Assembly: GCF_009193255.1 (NCBI RefSeq)
Contig: NZ_WACG01000001.1
Location: forward strand, 1,364,001 to 1,428,000
Source of the DNA: Arthrobacter koreensis
Lineage (GTDB): Bacteria > Actinomycetota > Actinomycetes > Actinomycetales > Micrococcaceae
Length of the DNA: 64,000 nucleotides
Direction: 5' to 3'
Both the position numbers and the translations under genes were made by a program. This document shows positions 43,616-52,483 of the stretch, in pieces. The notes beneath the pieces are model-generated. The model did not search any database. It was not told where the DNA came from and saw nothing but the letters and a program-made list of their open reading frames with translations. Position 1 is the first letter of the stretch; the number at the start of each line of letters is the position of its first letter.

Positions 43616-43948
43616 GATCTTCCTGGCCGGGCCGGAGGCCCCGGTATTGCTGGGTTGGAACGGGCAGGTGGGAGTCTTAGTCCCGCCCGGAACAGGTCCG
43701 CCGATAAAGGACGGACCGCCGTCAAGTCTTCCACATTCTCCTCCGAAGGATCTGGGAGCGGGGACCCGGGAAAAACTTTCCGGATATCCGCATAACCTTT
43801 TCGACTGCCCGGGCGATTACGTAGGTGTAGTGGCCGCGCCGGAGCTCATCCCCCCAACGAGCATCGGCGCGGCCACCTCCTGAGCAGGTTCAGCCTGGGC
43901 GGGGTACGATTTGGTTCGCCCCAACGTCCCGGATTGAAGGACCCCGCC
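43616..43948. other. 333-nt divergent control region between permease and sigma-factor genes
   Basis: No gene is supported. It contains the palindrome CGGATATCCG near 43780 and a TACGAT -10-like element near 43905 pointing toward the sigma-factor gene. No riboswitch-like fold was recognised. Confidence 0.6.
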
Positions 43949-44521
43949 TTGGCTGACCCGCTGACAGAGCCGATGGTCTCTGCGGCGCGGAAAAACGACC
44001 CGGCAGCGCTGCGGGCGGTTTACGAGTCGCTGGCCCCCGCCGTCGTCGGTTATTTCAGGTCCAAGGGCTGCGAGGATCCGGAGGCACTGACACAGGACGT
44101 TTTCCTGACCGTTTTTTCGAGGATCTCCACGGTCAGGGGAGGTGCCGCAGGGCTGCGCACCTTCGCTTTCTCGGTAGCCCATGCCCGGGTGGTTGATGAT
44201 CACCGCCGGCGTGAGCGCCAGCCTTCTCCTGCACCGTATGATCCACAGCTCGACACCAGGTCCTCCGACTCGGCAGAAGACACCGTTCTTCACTCCGGGC
44301 TGGTGGCAGCACAGATGCTGGACGGCCTTACCCCCGGCCAGCGCGAAGTCTTGCTGCTGCGTATCGTGGCAGACCTGTCCCTGGAGGAATCCGCGGAAAT
44401 CATGGGGAAGACGGTCAACACCGTCAAACAGCTTCAGAGACGGGCGCTCCTGGCGCTCCGGGAACAGATCGCAGGGAAGGAGGCCACGGAAGATGGACAG
44501 CACGTCCAGCAACCCCAGTGA
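43949..44521 (+). CDS. RNA polymerase sigma-70 family (ECF-like) factor
   Basis: A 190-residue sigma factor. Region 2 runs from about residue 28 to 90 (LAPAVVGYFRSKGCEDPEALTQDVFLTVFSRI and RTFAFSVAHARVVDDHRRR), and region 4 from about 120 to 175 (LTPGQREVLLLRIVADLSLEESAEIMGKTVNTVKQLQRRALLALRE, a clear helix-turn-helix). There is no region 1 or 3. TTG 43949 has GAAGGA seven bases upstream. The next gene overlaps by 29 nt and is probably its anti-sigma or sensor partner. Confidence 0.92.
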   Translation: MADPLTEPMVSAARKNDPAALRAVYESLAPAVVGYFRSKGCEDPEALTQDVFLTVFSRISTVRGGAAGLRTFAFSVAHARVVDDHRRRERQPSPAPYDPQLDTRSSDSAEDTVLHSGLVAAQMLDGLTPGQREVLLLRIVADLSLEESAEIMGKTVNTVKQLQRRALLALREQIAGKEATEDGQHVQQPQ

Positions 44522-45284
44522 CGCAGAAGCCATCCGGCGCCTCCTGGCGGAATCGGGCGTAGCGGACACCCACCAGCTGGGCGACGCACTCCTGGACCTG
44601 CGGCTGGAAGCCCGTTCAGGCGCCCCGGACCCGTCCCCGGAACTGGAAGCGTTCTTCACCCCCGGAGTCACACCTCTCCGGAAGTCCTCACGCCGGCGCG
44701 GCTATCTGCTGGGCGGCGCGATCATTGCCGCCATGGCCGCCGGAACCACCGGAGTGGCGGCCACCAACGGCGGCCTGTGGATCACAGCCGAAGACTCCCA
44801 CGAGGCCCCGGCACCCGTGGAGTATGAGCAGGTTCCCCCTCCCGAACCGGTGCCGGTGCCGGCCGAGACTGACCCGGCGTCCGTCCCCCAACTTCCCGCC
44901 GAGCCGGTGGAGACTGCCCCGGCACCCGCGGAAACCCCGCTGCCCGTCGAGCCCTCCCCTGATGACCCCGGGCACGGCACCGGGGAACCGGCCGAATCCG
45001 GGAGGACCGACGACGCCGGCGGACACCGCGGAAGCCCCGGCCAGGGAAGCGAACCGGGCACTGAAGGCTTCTCCCAGGAATTCAACGGGCAGGGCGGCCC
45101 GGGACATTCTGGCGGAAATAAGGGCCAGGGGCCCGGGAACAACAACGGCTACGGCGTCGGCCGGGATAAGGGCCAGGACGGTCCGGGCCGCGGCGATGCC
45201 GGCAAGGAAAACAAGAACAGCAAGGACAGCAGGGACAGCAACCGCGGCGGACCCCAGCACGGGCACGGCTCCGGACGCGGCTGA
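44493..45284 (+). CDS. Single-pass membrane protein with Pro- and Gly-rich exterior, putative anti-sigma partner
   Basis: A 263-residue protein. Residues 1-65 are an acidic helical cytoplasmic region (SNPSDAEAIRRLLAESGV), residues about 71-92 a membrane helix (GYLLGGAIIAAMAAGTTGVAA), and the rest is extracytoplasmic: a Pro/Glu/Val-rich stretch (105-160) then a Gly/Asn/Lys/Asp-rich, disordered region to the end. Overlap with the sigma gene and topology suggest an anti-sigma factor, but no zinc-binding HxxxCxxC anti-sigma motif is present. GGGAAGGAGG precedes the start. Confidence 0.75.
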   Translation: MDSTSSNPSDAEAIRRLLAESGVADTHQLGDALLDLRLEARSGAPDPSPELEAFFTPGVTPLRKSSRRRGYLLGGAIIAAMAAGTTGVAATNGGLWITAEDSHEAPAPVEYEQVPPPEPVPVPAETDPASVPQLPAEPVETAPAPAETPLPVEPSPDDPGHGTGEPAESGRTDDAGGHRGSPGQGSEPGTEGFSQEFNGQGGPGHSGGNKGQGPGNNNGYGVGRDKGQDGPGRGDAGKENKNSKDSRDSNRGGPQHGHGSGRG

Positions 45285-45300
45285 GCGCCCGCTGCGTACT

Positions 45301-45364
45301 CAAACGAGAGGCCAGTTACGGCCGGTTTCACGCGTGAAACGAGCCGTAACTGGCCTCTCGATGG
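45301..45364. repeat. 64-nt hairpin repeat, copy A
   Basis: Arms 45301-45322 and 45343-45364 (inner 18 bp perfect) flank a 20-nt centre that contains a perfect 16-nt palindrome, GTTTCACGCGTGAAAC. It shares length and layout with 52714-52777; the right arms agree at 17 of 22 positions. It lies between convergent genes and could also end transcription, though no T-run follows the stem directly. Confidence 0.8.
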
Positions 45365-45385
45365 GGTTTTGGGGGCGGGAACGGG

Positions 45386-45877
45386 CTACGCGGTGAGCTG
45401 GCGCTTGGAGGAAATCACTCCCGTGTTGAAGCCCGCCAGGTTCAGGCCGCCGTGGAACCGGGCGTGTTCAATCTTCACGCACCGGTCCATCACCACGTTC
45501 AGGCCGGCCGCTTCGGCGTCCCGCGCCACGTCCTCATGCCAGGAACCGAGCTGCAGCCAGAGCGTCTTGGCGCCCACGGCCTTGGCTTCCTCCAGTACCG
45601 TCGGCAGGTCATCATGCCGGCGGAACACATCCACGATGTCCGGGGTCTCCGGCAGGTCCGCCAGCGAGGCGTACACCGGCTGGCCCAGGATTTCCTTCGC
45701 CACCGGGTTCACGAAGTACACCTTGTACGGCGAGGAGGAGAGCAGGTACGTTGCTACGAAGTAGGACGCGCGGGACGGCTTGTCCGAGGCCCCGACAATC
45801 GCGATTGACTTGGCCGAACGCAGCAGTGAAAGGCGTTCCGGGGCGCTGGGCCCCACCCAGGTGCGGTTCTCAGACAT
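45386..45877 (-). CDS. CoA-binding domain protein (YccU-like), metY-linked
   Basis: A 163-residue single Rossmann CoA-binding domain: AKSIAIVGASDKPSRASYFVATYLLS is the phosphate-binding loop, followed by VYFVNPVAKEILGQPVYASLADLPETPDIVDVFRR and a C-terminal VVMDRCVKIEHAR block with the family Cys. These small proteins bind CoA; their role is unknown. Its start overlaps the end of metY by 8 nt, so it is translated with metY. A second paralogue lies at 55356-55772 in the same sulfur island. Confidence 0.88.
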   Translation of the reverse strand: MSENRTWVGPSAPERLSLLRSAKSIAIVGASDKPSRASYFVATYLLSSSPYKVYFVNPVAKEILGQPVYASLADLPETPDIVDVFRRHDDLPTVLEEAKAVGAKTLWLQLGSWHEDVARDAEAAGLNVVMDRCVKIEHARFHGGLNLAGFNTGVISSKRQLTA

Positions 45878-47249
45878 TGGCTGACTCCTCGGTTTCAAGC
45901 GGGACACTGCAGGACGCAGCGTCTTCGGCAACGGGCACAGCATCTTCGGCAGCGGCTGCCGCACCAGCGCCGGCGGCCGTGAGCGCCTGGTCCAGGTCCC
46001 AGAGAATATCCTCCAGGTCCTCCAGGCCCACGGAGATGCGCACCAGGTCCTCCGGAACGCCGCCGGCCGCAAGCTGCTCCGGGGAGAGCTGCTGATGGGT
46101 GGTGGACGCCGGGTGGATGACCAGGGTCCGGGAATCACCAATGTTGGCCAGGTGGGAGGCGAGCTGCAGGGCCTCGATGAACGCCTGTCCGGCGGCACGG
46201 CCGCCCTTCACGCCGAAGCTGAACACGGAACCCGGACCCTTGGGCAGGTATTTCTTCGCCCGCTCATGGTGCGGATGGGATTCCAGGCCCGCGTAGGACA
46301 CCCAGGCCACGCGCTCATCTGCCTGCAGCCATTCGGCCACGGCCTGGGCGTTGCGCAGGTGCTCATCCACGCGCTGGGCCAGGGTCTCAACGCCCTGCAG
46401 CAGCTGGAACGCGGACTGGGCGGAGAGTGTGGGTCCGATGTCGCGCAGCTGTTCGGACCGCAGCTTGGTCAGGAACCCGTACTCGCCGAAGTTCCCCCAC
46501 CAGGAGATGTTGCCGTAGGACGGAACCGGTTCGGTCATGGCCGGGAATTTGCCGTTGCCCCAGTTGAAGGTGCCGGCTTCCACAACAACGCCGCCCAGGG
46601 TGGTGCCGTGCCCGCCGATGAACTTGGTGGCGGAGTGGATCACAATGTCCGCGCCGTGCTTGAACGGCTGCACCAGGTAGGGGGTGCTCAGGGTGGCGTC
46701 GAGAATCAGCGGCACACCGGCGTCGTGCGCCACCTTGGCCAGGCCCTCAATGTCCGTCACTTCGCCGCTGGGGTTGGCTACGACCTCTGCGTACACGGCC
46801 TTGGTGTTCTCCCGGATGGCCGCGGCGTAATCCGCCGGATTCGTGCCGGGGACGAAGGTGGTCTCGATGCCGAAGCGGCGCAGCGTCACGTCCAGCTGCG
46901 TGACCGTGCCGCCGTACAGCTGGGACGCGGCCACGATGTGGTCGCCGGCGGAGCAGATCGCCGCGAAGGTGACGAATTCCGCGGCCATGCCCGACGCCGT
47001 CGCCACCGCACCGATGCCTCCCTCCAGGGAAGCGATGCGCTCCTCGAACGCGGCGACCGTGGGGTTGCCGATCCGGGAGTAGATGTTGCCGTACTTCTGC
47101 AGCGAGAAGAGGTTCGCGGCGTCGGCGGTGTCGTTGAAGACGAAGGACGTCGACTGGTAGATGGGCACGGCGCGGGCACCGTGGATGGCGTCGGGCGTTC
47201 CCCCGGCGTGCAGGGCGCGGGTACGGAATCCGAACTGGCGGTCACTCAT
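45870..47249 (-). CDS. metY: O-acetylhomoserine sulfhydrylase (MetY-type)
   Basis: A 459-residue PLP enzyme of the Cys/Met metabolism family making homocysteine from O-acetylhomoserine and sulfide. Signatures: YSRIGNPTVAAFEERIASLEGG, SQLYGGTV, and the PLP lysine in HSATKFIGGHG (Lys209), followed by the MetY-specific FGEYGFLTKLRSEQLRDIG insertion. The last 35 residues form an Ala/Glu-rich tail with a Cys, not part of the family core. It heads a two-gene operon with a CoA-binding protein. No riboswitch fits in its short upstream gap. Confidence 0.93.
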   Translation of the reverse strand: MSDRQFGFRTRALHAGGTPDAIHGARAVPIYQSTSFVFNDTADAANLFSLQKYGNIYSRIGNPTVAAFEERIASLEGGIGAVATASGMAAEFVTFAAICSAGDHIVAASQLYGGTVTQLDVTLRRFGIETTFVPGTNPADYAAAIRENTKAVYAEVVANPSGEVTDIEGLAKVAHDAGVPLILDATLSTPYLVQPFKHGADIVIHSATKFIGGHGTTLGGVVVEAGTFNWGNGKFPAMTEPVPSYGNISWWGNFGEYGFLTKLRSEQLRDIGPTLSAQSAFQLLQGVETLAQRVDEHLRNAQAVAEWLQADERVAWVSYAGLESHPHHERAKKYLPKGPGSVFSFGVKGGRAAGQAFIEALQLASHLANIGDSRTLVIHPASTTHQQLSPEQLAAGGVPEDLVRISVGLEDLEDILWDLDQALTAAGAGAAAAAEDAVPVAEDAASCSVPLETEESANV

Positions 47250-47370
47250 GGACTGAGTGCTCCTTCCTTGGGGGAACCGCGGGTAAGCGGTTCGCCAATG
47301 GTTGCTTTATTGGGTGCTGGATACCAACAATGTTGAGGACAGTTGCGGCGAGGCAATCCTGGGAGCGGGC

Positions 47371-47643
47371 ATGGACGAGTACGTCATTGTGGTTGAAACC
47401 GGATACAAGCTGGCCTCCGCGAACCACAAGATCACCCCCACCGAACCGATGGAGCGCCTGGCCGCTGAGCGGATGTTCACCGAGATGATGGACGGCGGGC
47501 ACCCCGAACTGCTGCCGGAAAAGCACAACACGTCGTTCCTGGAGGTTTCTCCCGTGGAGTTCCTGCGCCTGCACCGCGCCATGGGCGGAGCGGTGGAGCT
47601 GGACCGGGTGACCCTGGCCCGGGTTCACGGAGCAGCGCACTAG
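47371..47643 (+). CDS. Small hypothetical protein between metY and acs
   Basis: A 90-residue soluble protein (MDEYVIVVETGYKLASANHKITP start) with a strand, several helices and a HNTSFLEVSPVEFLRLHRAMGG block. GGGAG five bases before ATG 47371 marks the start; an in-frame upstream TTG would add residues with no support. It is divergent from metY, convergent with and overlapping the acs stop by four bases. No family recognised. Confidence 0.65.
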   Translation: MDEYVIVVETGYKLASANHKITPTEPMERLAAERMFTEMMDGGHPELLPEKHNTSFLEVSPVEFLRLHRAMGGAVELDRVTLARVHGAAH

Positions 47644-49634
47644 GCTGCGCTCCCGCTCCGCCGCGCTTCGCAGGCGGCGTGGATCGCGGGAATGCAGGGT
47701 TCGTTCTGCAGGCTGGTGGTGTCCCCGAGCGTGGTGCCCTCGAAGAGCTGGGTGAGCAGGCGGCGCATGATCTTGCCCGAGCGAGTCTTGGGCACATCCG
47801 GAACCACGACGACGGCGGCGGGCTTGGCGATCGGCCCGATCTCCTTCGCGACGTGGGCCCGCAGCTGCGCGGTGACAGTTTCAGTATCCGGCGACGCGGA
47901 GTCGGTGAGCACCACGAACGCGGCGATGGCGTGACCGGTTTTGGGATCCGCGACGGGGCAGACCCCGGCTTCCACCACCCAGGGGTGGGAGACCAGTGCG
48001 GATTCGATTTCGATCGTGGAGAGCCGGTGCCCGGAGACGTTCAGGACGTCGTCCACCCGCCCCAGGATCCAGGTGTCGCCGTCGTCGTCATACCGTGCGC
48101 CGTCCCCGGCGAGGAACCAGCCCTGCTGCGCGTACTGCCGCCAGTAGGAGGAGAGGTAGCGCTGCGGATCTCCCCAGCAGGTCCGGGCCATGGACGGACC
48201 GGTCTTATCCACCACAATGAAGCCCTGTACGTTCGGGGGCACCTCGTTGCCGTGCTCGTCAACGATCCGGGTGGACACGCCGGGCAGGGCGCGGGAGGCG
48301 CAGCCGGGCTTGAAACTGGTGTCCGTCTGCCGCGGGGACAGGATGGTGGCACCGGTTTCGGACTGCCACCAGGTATCGATCACCGGAACCTCGCCGCGGC
48401 CGATGTTCTCCCGCATCCAACGCCAGGCTTCCGGGTTAACTGCTTCACCTACGGTGCCCAGCAGCCGGATGGAGGACAGGTCCCAGGTGTCCGGGACGCC
48501 GTCGGGGAACCAGCCCATGAGGGAGCGGACCAGGGTGGGGGCGGTGTAGTAGCTGGTGACCTGGTAGCGTTCGATGATTTCGAAGTGCCGGCCGGGATGC
48601 GGGGTGTTCGGTGTGCCCTCGAAGATCACCTGGGTGACGCCGTTGGAGAGCGGCCCGTAGATCTCATAGGTGTGGGCGGTGACCCAGGCCAGGTCCGCCG
48701 TGCACCAGTGGACGTCCGTGTCCCGGGCGGATTCGTCCGGATTGGCGAACAGGAACTCGTAGCTCCAGGACGCCTGCGTGAGGTAGCCGCCCATGGTGTG
48801 CACCAGGCCCTTGGGCTTTCCCGTGGTGCCGGAGGTGTACATGATGAACAGCGGCGTCTCGGCGTCGAATGCCTCCGGCTCGTGCACATCGGAGGCGGTG
48901 TCCACGGTCTCGTGCCACCAGAGATCCCGGCCCTCGGTCCAAGCGATCTCGGAGCCCGTGCGCCGGATGACCAGCACATGTTCAATCGCGTTGTCCCCGG
49001 AAACGGCCTCGTCCGCGTTGTCCTTGACCGGGACGGCGGCACCGCGCCGGAACTGGCCGTCCGTGGTGACCAGCAGCTTCGCGCGGGTGTTCTCCACCCG
49101 GAACTTCAGCGCCTCGGCCGAAAACCCACCGAAGACCAGCGAGTGGATGGCGCCGATCCGTGCACAGGCCAGGGTGATGATGATGGTTTCGGCGATGACG
49201 GGCAGGTAGATGACCACCCGGTCGCCCTTTTCGATCCCGAGGGCCAGCAGGGCATTGGCAGCCTTGGAGACTTCCTTCTGCAGCTGGGCGTAGGTGATGC
49301 TCCGGCGGTCACCCGGTTCGCCCTCGCAGTGCAGTGCCACTTTGTCCCCGCGCCCGGCGGCCACGTGGCGGTCCACGCAGTTCACCGCAACGTTGAGCCT
49401 GCCGCCGGCGAACCATTCGATCTCCGGCACGCTGTACTCGGCGTCGGCTTCCGGAACTTCCGGGCCGCTGAGCCGCTGCGGGGGAGTGAAGGTGTGGGCG
49501 GTGTGCCACGGCTGCTCCCACTGCAGCCGGCGGGCAGCGTCCTCCCAGAACGCGATCCGCTCTGCCTCGGAGGCGAAGTCCGGTTCGGCCGGTGTTCGGA
49601 GTGCTGTCCCTATGCCCACTTCTTCACTGCCCAC
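47640..49634 (-). CDS. acs: Acetyl-CoA synthetase
   Basis: A 664-residue AMP-forming acyl-CoA synthetase of the acetyl/propionyl type. ATP-binding core YTSGTTGKPKGLVHTMGGYL, W-pocket region WWQSETGA, hinge DVLNVSGHRLSTIEIESALVSHP, and the acetylatable lysine near the end in PKTRSGKIMRR are all present. Its GTG start lies 25 nt inside the end of the ABC permease gene, so it is translationally coupled to the sulfonate importer operon, an unusual position. Acetate, propionate or a small sulfonate-derived acid could be the substrate. Confidence 0.92.
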   Translation of the reverse strand: MGSEEVGIGTALRTPAEPDFASEAERIAFWEDAARRLQWEQPWHTAHTFTPPQRLSGPEVPEADAEYSVPEIEWFAGGRLNVAVNCVDRHVAAGRGDKVALHCEGEPGDRRSITYAQLQKEVSKAANALLALGIEKGDRVVIYLPVIAETIIITLACARIGAIHSLVFGGFSAEALKFRVENTRAKLLVTTDGQFRRGAAVPVKDNADEAVSGDNAIEHVLVIRRTGSEIAWTEGRDLWWHETVDTASDVHEPEAFDAETPLFIMYTSGTTGKPKGLVHTMGGYLTQASWSYEFLFANPDESARDTDVHWCTADLAWVTAHTYEIYGPLSNGVTQVIFEGTPNTPHPGRHFEIIERYQVTSYYTAPTLVRSLMGWFPDGVPDTWDLSSIRLLGTVGEAVNPEAWRWMRENIGRGEVPVIDTWWQSETGATILSPRQTDTSFKPGCASRALPGVSTRIVDEHGNEVPPNVQGFIVVDKTGPSMARTCWGDPQRYLSSYWRQYAQQGWFLAGDGARYDDDGDTWILGRVDDVLNVSGHRLSTIEIESALVSHPWVVEAGVCPVADPKTGHAIAAFVVLTDSASPDTETVTAQLRAHVAKEIGPIAKPAAVVVVPDVPKTRSGKIMRRLLTQLFEGTTLGDTTSLQNEPCIPAIHAACEARRSGSAA

Positions 49635-50467
49635 TTCTCTGCGACGCCCAGCAGGGCGTCAGTCGTCTTGCCCAGGACTGCCAGCAGCACGATCGCCAGG
49701 AACATCCGGTCCGTGCGGCCGTTGTTCTGCGAGTCGGTGAGCAGGAAGCCCAGTCCCATCGAGGAGGCGATGAGTTCCGCGGCCACCAGGAACAGCCAGG
49801 ACTGCGCCAGCGCCAGCCGCAGCCCGGAGAAGACAGCCGGAACGACGGCGGGCAGCTGCACCGTGGTGAGCAGCTTGATGCCGTTCAGCCCAAAGGCGCG
49901 GGCCGCTTCCACGAGGTTCTTGTCCACATGCCGCAGGGCGAGGGACACGGTGGTGAAGACCGGGAAGAACGCACCGATGGTGATCAGCGTGACCTTGGAG
50001 TCCTCGCCGATGCCCATCCAGAGGATCAGCAGCGGAACCAGCGCCAGGGACGGCACAGCACGCACGGCGCCGAACAGCGGGCCGAGCAGGACGTCGGCCA
50101 GTTTCGACAGGCCCAGCAGGGCGCCGAGGACCAGGCCCAGGACCGCACCGAGCGCGAACCCGGTGAGGACGCGCTGGGTGGAGATGGCGATGTGCGTGCC
50201 CAGCTCGCCGCGCTCAATCAGGTCCGCTGCAGAGGTCAGTACGGCGCCCGGAGAGGGCAGCTGCACGGCACTGAACAGGCCCAGGACGGACACCAGCTGC
50301 CAGAGCCCCAGCAGCAGGACCGGAACCACCAGGCCCAGGACCACGCGGGCCCAGGTCCGGGACAGCACGCCGCCGGAGCCGGCCTTCCGGGAAGGTACCG
50401 GCGCCGCGGACGCCCCGAACGGGCCTGCCGTTACGGGTGCTGCAGCGGGGGGAGGGGTGGTGCTCAT
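49610..50467 (-). CDS. ssuC: ABC transporter permease, SsuC-type (aliphatic sulfonate/taurine)
   Basis: A 285-residue inner-membrane permease of the nitrate/sulfonate/taurine family. A Pro/Ala-rich cytoplasmic N-terminus of about 35 residues precedes six membrane helices; the EAA-type coupling loop reads VEAARAFGLNGIKLLTTVQLPAVVPAVFSGLRLAL. Its start overlaps the stop of the binding-protein gene (TGATG). Sulfonate rather than nitrate is inferred from the SAM riboswitch upstream of the operon and the sulfur genes around it. Confidence 0.88.
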   Translation of the reverse strand: MSTTPPPAAAPVTAGPFGASAAPVPSRKAGSGGVLSRTWARVVLGLVVPVLLLGLWQLVSVLGLFSAVQLPSPGAVLTSAADLIERGELGTHIAISTQRVLTGFALGAVLGLVLGALLGLSKLADVLLGPLFGAVRAVPSLALVPLLILWMGIGEDSKVTLITIGAFFPVFTTVSLALRHVDKNLVEAARAFGLNGIKLLTTVQLPAVVPAVFSGLRLALAQSWLFLVAAELIASSMGLGFLLTDSQNNGRTDRMFLAIVLLAVLGKTTDALLGVAEKWAVKKWA

Positions 50468-51534
50468 CAGGAGTCCTTGATGTTTTCCGCGTTGGCGTTC
50501 TGCACGAAGCTGTCATCCAGCAGGGAGGCCACGGCGTCGTCGATCGCCTTCTGGTTGGCGACGTCGCCGGTTTCGACGAAGACCGGGCCAACCTTTTCCA
50601 GGACCGTGCGCTGGGCGTCGCCCGGGGCGGGGTCCACGTCCAGGTTGCTGCGTTCCAGGATCACGGTGCGGGCTACCTCCAGGTCCAGGCCGGCGACGTC
50701 GGCGAGGATCTGGGCGGTTTCCTCGGGGTTCTCGGCAGCCCAGGCGCGGGCCTTCTCGTAGGCGTCCACAACCGTCTGCGCCAGTTCCGGCTTGTCCTCG
50801 AGGAAGGACTCGGTGGCGTTCAGGAAGCCGTAGGTGTTGAAGTCCAGGTTCCGGTAGAGGAACTTCGCCCCGGCCTGCTCGGCGCCGGCCATGATCGGGT
50901 CCAGGCCTGACCAGGCATCCACCGAACCGTTCTCGAGGGCGGTGCGGCCGTCAGCGTGCTGCAGGTTCTCCACCGTCACGTCGGAGGTGCTCAGGCCGGC
51001 CTCTTCCAGGGCCTGGACCAGGAAGAAGTACGGGTCCGTACCCTTGGTGGCGGCCACGGACTTGCCGGCCAGGTCCGCCACGGAGGTGATGTCCGAGTCG
51101 GGTGAGACGAGGAGCCCGGCCCATTCCGGCTGCGAGTAGATGCTGATGGTCTTGATCGGCGATCCGTTGGAGCGGGCCAGCAGGGCTGCCGAACCGGCGG
51201 TGGAGCCGACGTCGATCGCTCCGGCCCGCAGGGCCTCGTTGGCCTTGTTGGAACCGGCGGACTGCACCCAGTTGACCTCCACGCCCTGCTCTTCGAGGGT
51301 GGCTTCGAGCCAGCCCTGGTCCTTGATCACCAGGCTGAGCGGGTTGTACGTGGCGAAGTCGATGTTCAGGGTGCCGCCGTCGGCTGCCTCATTGGCGGCA
51401 GCGCCGGAGGAATCCTCGCCGGCAACGCAGCCGGTCAGGGCCAGCGAAACCGCGGCGGCGGTGGCTGCCAGTGCGGTGAGGGGGCGGCGGGAGAAGCGGG
51501 GCGGGCGGCGGGAGAAGAGGGAACGGCTGTTCAT
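50467..51534 (-). CDS. ssuA: ABC transporter substrate-binding lipoprotein, SsuA-type
   Basis: A 355-residue lipoprotein: basic N-terminus, hydrophobic segment (ALAATAAAVSLALTG) and lipobox LALTGC with Cys36 the lipid-modified residue. The mature part shows the aliphatic-sulfonate-binding family blocks NIDFATYNPLSLVIKDQGWLE, QSAGSNKANEALRAGAIDVGSTAGSAAL and AATKGTDPYFFLVQALEEAGL. It should capture alkanesulfonates outside the membrane. AAGGAA precedes ATG 51534. Middle gene of ssuBAC-acs. Confidence 0.9.
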   Translation of the reverse strand: MNSRSLFSRRPPRFSRRPLTALAATAAAVSLALTGCVAGEDSSGAAANEAADGGTLNIDFATYNPLSLVIKDQGWLEATLEEQGVEVNWVQSAGSNKANEALRAGAIDVGSTAGSAALLARSNGSPIKTISIYSQPEWAGLLVSPDSDITSVADLAGKSVAATKGTDPYFFLVQALEEAGLSTSDVTVENLQHADGRTALENGSVDAWSGLDPIMAGAEQAGAKFLYRNLDFNTYGFLNATESFLEDKPELAQTVVDAYEKARAWAAENPEETAQILADVAGLDLEVARTVILERSNLDVDPAPGDAQRTVLEKVGPVFVETGDVANQKAIDDAVASLLDDSFVQNANAENIKDS

Positions 51535-51647
51535 GGGGATTCCTTCGAGACGGGTGGTGCGGGAAAAATTCAGGGAAAACCGGGGTGCAGGCACAAAGGT
51601 GCTGCGGCTTGGCCCGGCAGGACGCCGGGACCGGGTGGAAAGGGGCC

Positions 51648-52475
51648 CTAGTGGCGGTCGACGCCGAGGCTCGCCAGGAGCTCGCCGCGCATTCGGGCAA
51701 GCTCGGCAGAGGCACGGTCCCGGGGGCGGGCACCGGGCACGGTGATGGTCTGCGTGATGGTGGCGCCGGGTTTGCCCGGTTCGCGGCCCAGCACGATGAT
51801 CCGGTCAGCCAGCTGGAGGGCTTCATCGACGTCGTGCGTGACCAGCAGGACGGTTGCCGGAGCCGCGCGGTGCACGTCCAGCAGCAGGTCCTGCATCTTC
51901 AGCCGGGTCAGGGCATCGAGGGCGCCGAACGGTTCATCCAGCAGCAGGACGCCGGGTTTGCGGGCCAGGGCGCGGGCCAGCGACGCCCGCTGGGCCATGC
52001 CGCCGGACACCGCGCGGGGCTGGTGCTTGGCGAAGCTGTCCAGCTCCACCAGCTTCAGCAGTTCGGAAACCTTGGCCTTGCCTTCGCTGGCGCTGGTGCC
52101 CTTCGGCAGGCCAATCGCAACGTTGGCCTGCAGGGTCTGCCACGGCAGCAGCCGGGGCTCCTGGAATGCGACGGCGCAGCGGTCGTCGATGCCGTGGACA
52201 GCGGTTCCGTCGATGAGCACCTGGCCGGTGGAAGCGGCGTCGAGCCCTGCGGTGGCGCGGAGCAGCGTGGATTTGCCGCAGCCGCTGGAGCCCAGGATCG
52301 CCAGGACTTCACCGGGACGGACTTCAAAGTTGATGTCGCGGAGCACCACGTGGGCGTCTGCGCCGGAGCCGAAGCTGCGGCCAACGCCGTCGAACGTCAC
52401 GGACAGGGCGGTGTCCGGTGCGGTGCGCGCAGCAGCGGACACGGCGTGGGACCCAGAGGACAGTACAGCAGTCAT
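51648..52475 (-). CDS. ssuB: ABC transporter ATP-binding protein, SsuB-type
   Basis: A 275-residue ATPase: Walker A GSSGCGKST (62-70), Q-loop AVAFQEPRLLPWQTL, signature VSGGMAQR, Walker B LLLDEPFGALD and H-loop VTHDVDEAL. It energises sulfonate uptake with SsuA and SsuC. The start is ATG 52475 with GGAG six bases upstream; this Shine-Dalgarno overlaps the 3' strand of the P1 helix of a predicted SAM riboswitch, so SAM binding should block translation. First gene of the operon. Confidence 0.92.
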   Translation of the reverse strand: MTAVLSSGSHAVSAAARTAPDTALSVTFDGVGRSFGSGADAHVVLRDINFEVRPGEVLAILGSSGCGKSTLLRATAGLDAASTGQVLIDGTAVHGIDDRCAVAFQEPRLLPWQTLQANVAIGLPKGTSASEGKAKVSELLKLVELDSFAKHQPRAVSGGMAQRASLARALARKPGVLLLDEPFGALDALTRLKMQDLLLDVHRAAPATVLLVTHDVDEALQLADRIIVLGREPGKPGATITQTITVPGARPRDRASAELARMRGELLASLGVDRH

Positions 52476-52483
52476 TGAACACT

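Noticed and set aside
47250-47370. SAM riboswitch before metY
   Set aside because: The gap is short and shows none of the S-box or SAM-IV landmarks found elsewhere in the island.
47679-50480. A 933-codon open frame on the plus strand opposite acs and ssuC
   Set aside because: It is antisense to two genes with complete catalytic motifs and arises from high third-position GC; no ribosome site and no recognisable family.
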